From Daejeonia sp002484105 (GTDB lineage: Bacteria; Bacteroidota; Bacteroidia; Flavobacteriales; Weeksellaceae): 64,000 bases of DNA. The translations under genes were made by a program, and so were the position numbers. Numbering within the stretch: the first letter of the stretch is position 1; the number at the start of each line of letters is the position of its first letter. The notes beneath the pieces were generated by a model. The model was not told where the DNA came from. It was given only the letters and a program-made list of their open reading frames with translations, and did no database searches. The stretch lies in contig NZ_CP195105.1 in the NCBI RefSeq assembly GCF_051175565.1, positions 2,356,001-2,420,000 of the forward strand, in the 5' to 3' direction. Below, piece by piece: positions 60,860 to 64,000 of this stretch.

Positions 60860-61240
60860 ATGTCTAAAAAAGGAAATAATACCGCAGCTGTACTCGCAGG
60901 ACTTCTTGCAGGAGCTGCCGCCGGAGTTGTTCTGGGAATGCTCTATGCACCGGAAGAAGGAAAAGAAACCAGAAAAAAAATCAAACACAAAGCCAACGAT
61001 CTTGCGGATCAGGCCAAAGACCAGTACCAGAAAACTGCTGACAAGGTGAAAGACCAGTACCAGAATGTTTCGGAAAAAGTAAAAGACCAGTATCACAGCA
61101 TTTCGGAACAGGTGAAAGATACCTCAGACAAAGTTATCTCTTCCGTAAAAGAAGGATACAGCAAATACAAAGATCAGGCAGCCAAAACCGTGGCTGATGT
61201 ATCGCAGGAAATAGAAACCGAACTGGACGGTCTTAAATAG
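60860..61240 (+). CDS. YtxH domain protein
   Basis: A 126-residue protein. A short glycine/alanine-rich membrane helix (VLAGLLAGAAAGVVLGMLYAP) is followed by the YtxH signature EEGKETRKKIK and a long basic-acidic helix of near repeats (KDQYQKTADKV, KDQYQNVSEKV, KDQYHSISEQV). YtxH proteins are general-stress proteins of unknown function. It is separated by a terminator from the holin-like pair but probably belongs to the same envelope cluster. Confidence 0.85.
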   Translation: MSKKGNNTAAVLAGLLAGAAAGVVLGMLYAPEEGKETRKKIKHKANDLADQAKDQYQKTADKVKDQYQNVSEKVKDQYHSISEQVKDTSDKVISSVKEGYSKYKDQAAKTVADVSQEIETELDGLK

Positions 61241-61266
61241 TGTTTCTGTTCGGATGAAAATATAAA

Positions 61267-61294
61267 GGAAACTTACCCTAAGTTTCCTTTTTTT
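61267..61294 (+). terminator. Terminator between YtxH and holin-like genes
   Basis: GGAAACTT-ACCCT-AAGTTTCC stem-loop followed by seven T. Only 15 bases separate it from the next ATG, so the downstream genes need either read-through or their own promoter. Confidence 0.82.
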
Positions 61295-61308
61295 ATAAAA
61301 CTTCAGCT

Positions 61309-61617
61309 ATGATAAATATTATAAAAGAATACATCGAGAAAAGGATTGATCTGCTTCGGTTGGAGACAACGGAAAAAGCAGCAGTGATTTCAGGGCTGGT
61401 TTATTTCCTGATTATTGCATTGATTTTTTTGGTCTTCTTCATTGTTTTCTTAATTTTGGGGCTGGGCCTCTGGATTGGATATCTGCTCGGAAATTATTCC
61501 TACGGACTGTTCATCATGTCCGGCGCGTGCCTTTTGATGTTCTTCATTATTATGGCACTACGGAAAACCATACAGAAATATGCCGCCAATACATTTATCA
61601 AATATCTTAACCGATAA
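61309..61617 (+). CDS. Phage-holin-III-like membrane protein (DUF1469 type)
   Basis: A 102-residue protein with two long hydrophobic helices (about 27-58 and 65-83) after a charged amphipathic N-terminal helix (YIEKRIDLLRLETTEKA), the layout of the phage holin superfamily III/DUF1469 family. There are no phage genes nearby, and such proteins are common in chromosomes beside ytxH-like genes, so a lysis role is not implied. Followed at 5 bases by a conserved hypothetical gene. Confidence 0.8.
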   Translation: MINIIKEYIEKRIDLLRLETTEKAAVISGLVYFLIIALIFLVFFIVFLILGLGLWIGYLLGNYSYGLFIMSGACLLMFFIIMALRKTIQKYAANTFIKYLNR

Positions 61618-61622
61618 CCACT

Positions 61623-62117
61623 ATGGCTTACAGATATGACAGTTTGAACGAGCTCCGGAGAAAAAAAGAACTTTTGCAAAATGAAGTGAAAGATCTGGAA
61701 AAACTACTGACGTTCGACAATACCAAACAGACTTTAAGCGCCCTTACCAATGGGCTTACCGACACTTATCTGAAGGAAGTTCCTGACGCAGACGGCGATA
61801 TGCAAGTAAAACTGAATGCCGCACCCATCCTGCATGGTATTTCAGACCAGCTTAAATCGGTCATGAACCGGAAAACCATCATGCAGGTAGCCCAAAGCGA
61901 ACCCGGAAGCGAGCTTTTGCAAAATACGCTGAAACTGGGAGCCGTATCCATGATAACCCATTACGCACAAAAAAACATGAGAAACTCCAGCTGGAAGAAA
62001 AAACTGATTGGCCTGGCCATCATTTATGTCGCCCCAATTGTCCTGAAATATGTACGCGAAAAACTCGATGAGTATCAGCGGAACAAAACCGCCTCGAGTA
62101 TGGAAAAGCTTATCTGA
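61623..62117 (+). CDS. Conserved protein of the YtxH/holin-like cluster
   Basis: A 164-residue protein with an N-terminal coiled helix (NELRRKKELLQNEVKDLEKLL), an Asn/Asp-rich middle and one hydrophobic helix near residue 130 (LIGLAIIYVAPIVLKYV). I cannot name the family. Together with the holin-like and YtxH proteins it forms a three-gene set that looks like an envelope stress or cell-size module. Its stop overlaps the convergent methyltransferase gene by 8 bases. Confidence 0.7.
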   Translation: MAYRYDSLNELRRKKELLQNEVKDLEKLLTFDNTKQTLSALTNGLTDTYLKEVPDADGDMQVKLNAAPILHGISDQLKSVMNRKTIMQVAQSEPGSELLQNTLKLGAVSMITHYAQKNMRNSSWKKKLIGLAIIYVAPIVLKYVREKLDEYQRNKTASSMEKLI

Positions 62118-62844
62118 CTTTCCTTGAAAAAATTTCGCCCAGAATAATGGATGCTGCGACGGAAACATTCAGACTTTCCGTCTTTTTCTGATTTCCGAAC
62201 CTTGGAATGCTGAGTCGCTTCTGAAGCTGCTGCCGTGTTTCCATACGCATACCATTACCTTCATTTCCCATAATCAGGTTGATATTTTCCGGAAACGCTG
62301 CTTTATAAATATTATCCCCGTCCATATCCGTCCCCAGACTGATGTTGGGCGATGCCTGGAGAAACTCCGGCAGACTGGTATAAACAACATTTACCCTCGT
62401 AAAAGATCCCATGCTGGCCTGTATTACTTTCGGATTGAATACATCAACCGAATCTTCACTGCAGACAATCTGCTCAATCCCGAACCAGTCGGCAAGACGG
62501 ATCATCGTACCCATATTTCCCGGATCCTGTATCCCGTCCAGAACCAGATTAAAAACCGCATTTTTCATCAGTCTGCGTTCGGGAATATGACATAATGCTA
62601 CCGAATCCTTCGGATGTTGAAGCTGACTGATTTTATGAAGTTCCTTATGATCAATACGCGTAATTTCTGCATCAAATCCATCGAGTAAATCAGGCTCTGT
62701 ACTGAATATCTCGCGGACTTTAATATCAGAATTTTGGAGTTCCACAATGGTTTTATTACCTTCAACCAAAAACAAATTGTATTTTTGTCTGAACTTTTTT
62801 TTGTCAAGAGACTGAATAACTTTAATTATATGAGCGGTAAGCAT
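62110..62844 (-). CDS. TrmH/SpoU family RNA 2'-O-methyltransferase
   Basis: A 244-residue SPOUT-fold methyltransferase with a short N-terminal substrate-binding domain (KKKFRQKYNLFLVEGNKTI). Motif 1 is LVLDGIQDPGNMGTMIRLADWFG, motif 2 NLIMGNEGNGM and motif 3 ESLNVSVAASIILGE, the SAM knot. It is of the RlmB/TrmH type acting on rRNA or tRNA; the exact target is not clear. ATG 62844 begins the domain, and TACTTTTG (minus, 62860-62867) supports it; a frame up to 62961 is not needed. Its start overlaps the tamL start by 15 bases, divergently. Confidence 0.88.
   Translation of the reverse strand: MLTAHIIKVIQSLDKKKFRQKYNLFLVEGNKTIVELQNSDIKVREIFSTEPDLLDGFDAEITRIDHKELHKISQLQHPKDSVALCHIPERRLMKNAVFNLVLDGIQDPGNMGTMIRLADWFGIEQIVCSEDSVDVFNPKVIQASMGSFTRVNVVYTSLPEFLQASPNISLGTDMDGDNIYKAAFPENINLIMGNEGNGMRMETRQQLQKRLSIPRFGNQKKTESLNVSVAASIILGEIFSRKVR
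62780..62787 (+). promoter_or_regulatory. -7 box for tamL, inside the methyltransferase gene
   Basis: TATTTTTG on the plus strand, 42 bases before the tamL ATG at 62830. Confidence 0.4.
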
Positions 62845-64000
62845 ATCAGGAAATATCTCCAAAAGTATTATATATTTTTCTTCTCTGCAACCCTGCTGAT
62901 TATTCTCGCAGCCTGCAGCACGACGAAGAAAATCCCGGCCGGAGAATATCTGCTCACCCACAACAGCTATCTATATACGGACAACCGCGATTTTTCTTCC
63001 GAATTGCCTGATTATGTAATCCAGAAACCCAACAAAAAACAGCTTTTTCTGCTGCCTGTGGGCCTGTGGTTTTACAATAAAACCAACCCTAAATACGATA
63101 CGATCCTGAACGAATATATGACCTACCCTTCCGAAATCAGGACCCAGAAACTGCGCGACTCCCTCTTCCTGAAATATGGCCATCCCGAATATAAAGGCAA
63201 AAGCCTGTTCAAGCAAAGAGTGCTGCACAATCTGAGTGAGGCTCCTGTGATCCTGAACCCGTCCAAAACTGCCGCAAGTGCTGATAACATCCGGAAAAGA
63301 CTGGTATACAGAGGTTTTTGGGACGCTAATGTCAGCTATAAAGAACACATGGACTCTGCTGCAAAAAAAGCACAGGTTGAATATCAAATAACCCATAATC
63401 TGCCGACACATATCAGCGAATATTATTATCATATTCCGGACAAAGGGGTAAAACAGATCTACGAATCTGTAAAAAACAGAACCATTGTGCGGGCGGGCGA
63501 CCGTCTTGACCAGACCAAGCTAGAAGATGAAGCCAAGAGAATCACGCAGCTGATGCGCGACCGGGGATATTATAAATTCAATGCATCAAACGAAGAAATT
63601 TACTTTACTGCGGATACCCTGAAAAGCCGAAAAAACGTCCCGCTGATTCTCGAAGTACACGGAGATTCGCTGCGTAAACCCTACAAAAAAACCACTATTG
63701 GAGACATCAAAGTCTATATACAGAATTCACTGAATGAAAATACAGCTGAACTCAAAAAGGACTCCGTTTTCGGGATCAGCTTCTATCAACGTGACGGGAT
63801 CTACAAGAACCGTGCTTTGTGGCGTGCCGTCATCCTGAAAAAAGGAACGCTTTATCAGCAGTATAATCTCGACCTCACCAAGAGGAACCTCACTGCAATG
63901 AACAATTTCTATGTTAATCCGGAAATTGATCTCAGAAAAGGATCAGACAGTATTCTTGATGTCAGCTACAGACTTGTCCCACTTCCAAAATATGAGTTCC
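62830..64000 (+). CDS. tamL: TamL/BamA-like outer-membrane assembly lipoprotein (runs off the window)
   Basis: A protein starting at ATG 62830 and still open at the window end, with at least 390 residues visible. A signal peptide with lipobox (LLIILAAC-STT) is followed by YxLxxN-type strands and POTRA-like repeats (SADNIRKRLVYRGFWDANV, IRERMRDRGYY-like ITQLMRDRGYYKFN). The start, lipobox and POTRA order are those of TamL, a lipoprotein relative of BamA that works with TamB in outer-membrane assembly in Bacteroidota. The barrel would lie beyond the window. It diverges from the methyltransferase gene with overlapping starts. Confidence 0.85.
   Translation, partial: MSGKHIRKYLQKYYIFFFSATLLIILAACSTTKKIPAGEYLLTHNSYLYTDNRDFSSELPDYVIQKPNKKQLFLLPVGLWFYNKTNPKYDTILNEYMTYPSEIRTQKLRDSLFLKYGHPEYKGKSLFKQRVLHNLSEAPVILNPSKTAASADNIRKRLVYRGFWDANVSYKEHMDSAAKKAQVEYQITHNLPTHISEYYYHIPDKGVKQIYESVKNRTIVRAGDRLDQTKLEDEAKRITQLMRDRGYYKFNASNEEIYFTADTLKSRKNVPLILEVHGDSLRKPYKKTTIGDIKVYIQNSLNENTAELKKDSVFGISFYQRDGIYKNRALWRAVILKKGTLYQQYNLDLTKRNLTAMNNFYVNPEIDLRKGSDSILDVSYRLVPLPKYEF
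62860..62867 (-). promoter_or_regulatory. -7 box for the methyltransferase, inside tamL
   Basis: TACTTTTG on the minus strand, 15 bases before the ATG at 62844, giving a leader of about 9 bases. Confidence 0.4.

Noticed and set aside
61309..61617. Prophage lysis gene
   Set aside because: The protein resembles holin superfamily III, but no phage gene, integrase or attachment site is near; it is a chromosomal membrane protein cluster.

Overview
The window looks like chromosomal DNA of a flavobacterium (Bacteroidota), most likely Weeksellaceae of the Chryseobacterium/Elizabethkingia type. The evidence is type IX secretion (T9SS) cargo with type A C-terminal sorting domains, a porQ gene beside cmk, a tamL-like lipoprotein gene, -7 boxes of the form TAnnTTTG upstream of many genes on both strands, moderate AT richness and long A/T tracts. 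No prophage, plasmid or CRISPR array is visible. Most of the window is housekeeping DNA.

Layout. 0-4 kb: an ABM-family monooxygenase, an orphan 2-oxoacid dehydrogenase E2, a GNAT acetyltransferase and a ClC channel. 4-10 kb: accessory envelope DNA with a large T9SS cargo protein, a small PID-CTERM-like membrane protein, a mosaic of palindromic noncoding repeats and a second T9SS cargo protein. 10-20 kb: deoC, tRNA-Lys, a giant GH18-deacetylase-GT2 fusion, two envelope proteins, a (p)ppGpp hydrolase-like protein, two tandem initiator tRNAs and the operon tsaC-CPBP protease-yaaA-prmC. 20-50 kb: almost all genes lie on the minus strand. They include the topoisomerase IV operon (parE-membrane protein-parC-rhomboid), ychF, mscS-purU, an RRM protein, a GH10-like lipoprotein, typA, the DAHP synthase/chorismate mutase-rsgA pair, dnaX, a membrane pyrophosphatase fused to an OmpA domain, a soluble pyrophosphatase, an ABC ATPase-radC-acyltransferase operon and pyruvate dehydrogenase E2 and E1-alpha. 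50-55 kb: a PAP2-like/BlaI pair, pncA, an M14 peptidase and TerC. 54.4-55.4 kb: a 959-bp AT-rich gene-free stretch with clustered DnaA-box-like sites. 55-64 kb: an HTH regulator, a broken lipoprotein gene, a deletion remnant of scoB next to a decayed transposase, pyrH-frr, porQ-cmk, a YtxH/holin-like envelope cluster, and rlmB-like and tamL genes that diverge with overlapping 5' ends.

How the genes work together. The envelope theme is strong: T9SS cargo plus PorQ, TamL, an OmpA-anchored ion-pumping pyrophosphatase, MscS, a rhomboid protease and an exopolysaccharide-type fusion enzyme. The informational theme covers topoisomerase IV, dnaX, RadC, TypA, RsgA, YchF, Frr, PrmC, TsaC and tRNAs. Gene strand is mostly minus to the left of about 50 kb and more often plus to the right, which fits a replication origin near 55 kb. 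This is an inference that a GC-skew plot would settle.

The most interesting observations are: (i) dnaX is split at an A11 run, so that a -1 frameshift or slippage would join a short gamma-like form to a tau C-terminus; (ii) the pyrophosphatase-OmpA fusion; (iii) the candidate oriC; (iv) several genes whose -7 box abuts the start codon (leaderless mRNAs). Two other genes, at about 26.2 kb and 56.3 kb, also show single-base frame breaks, so sequencing error must be excluded first.
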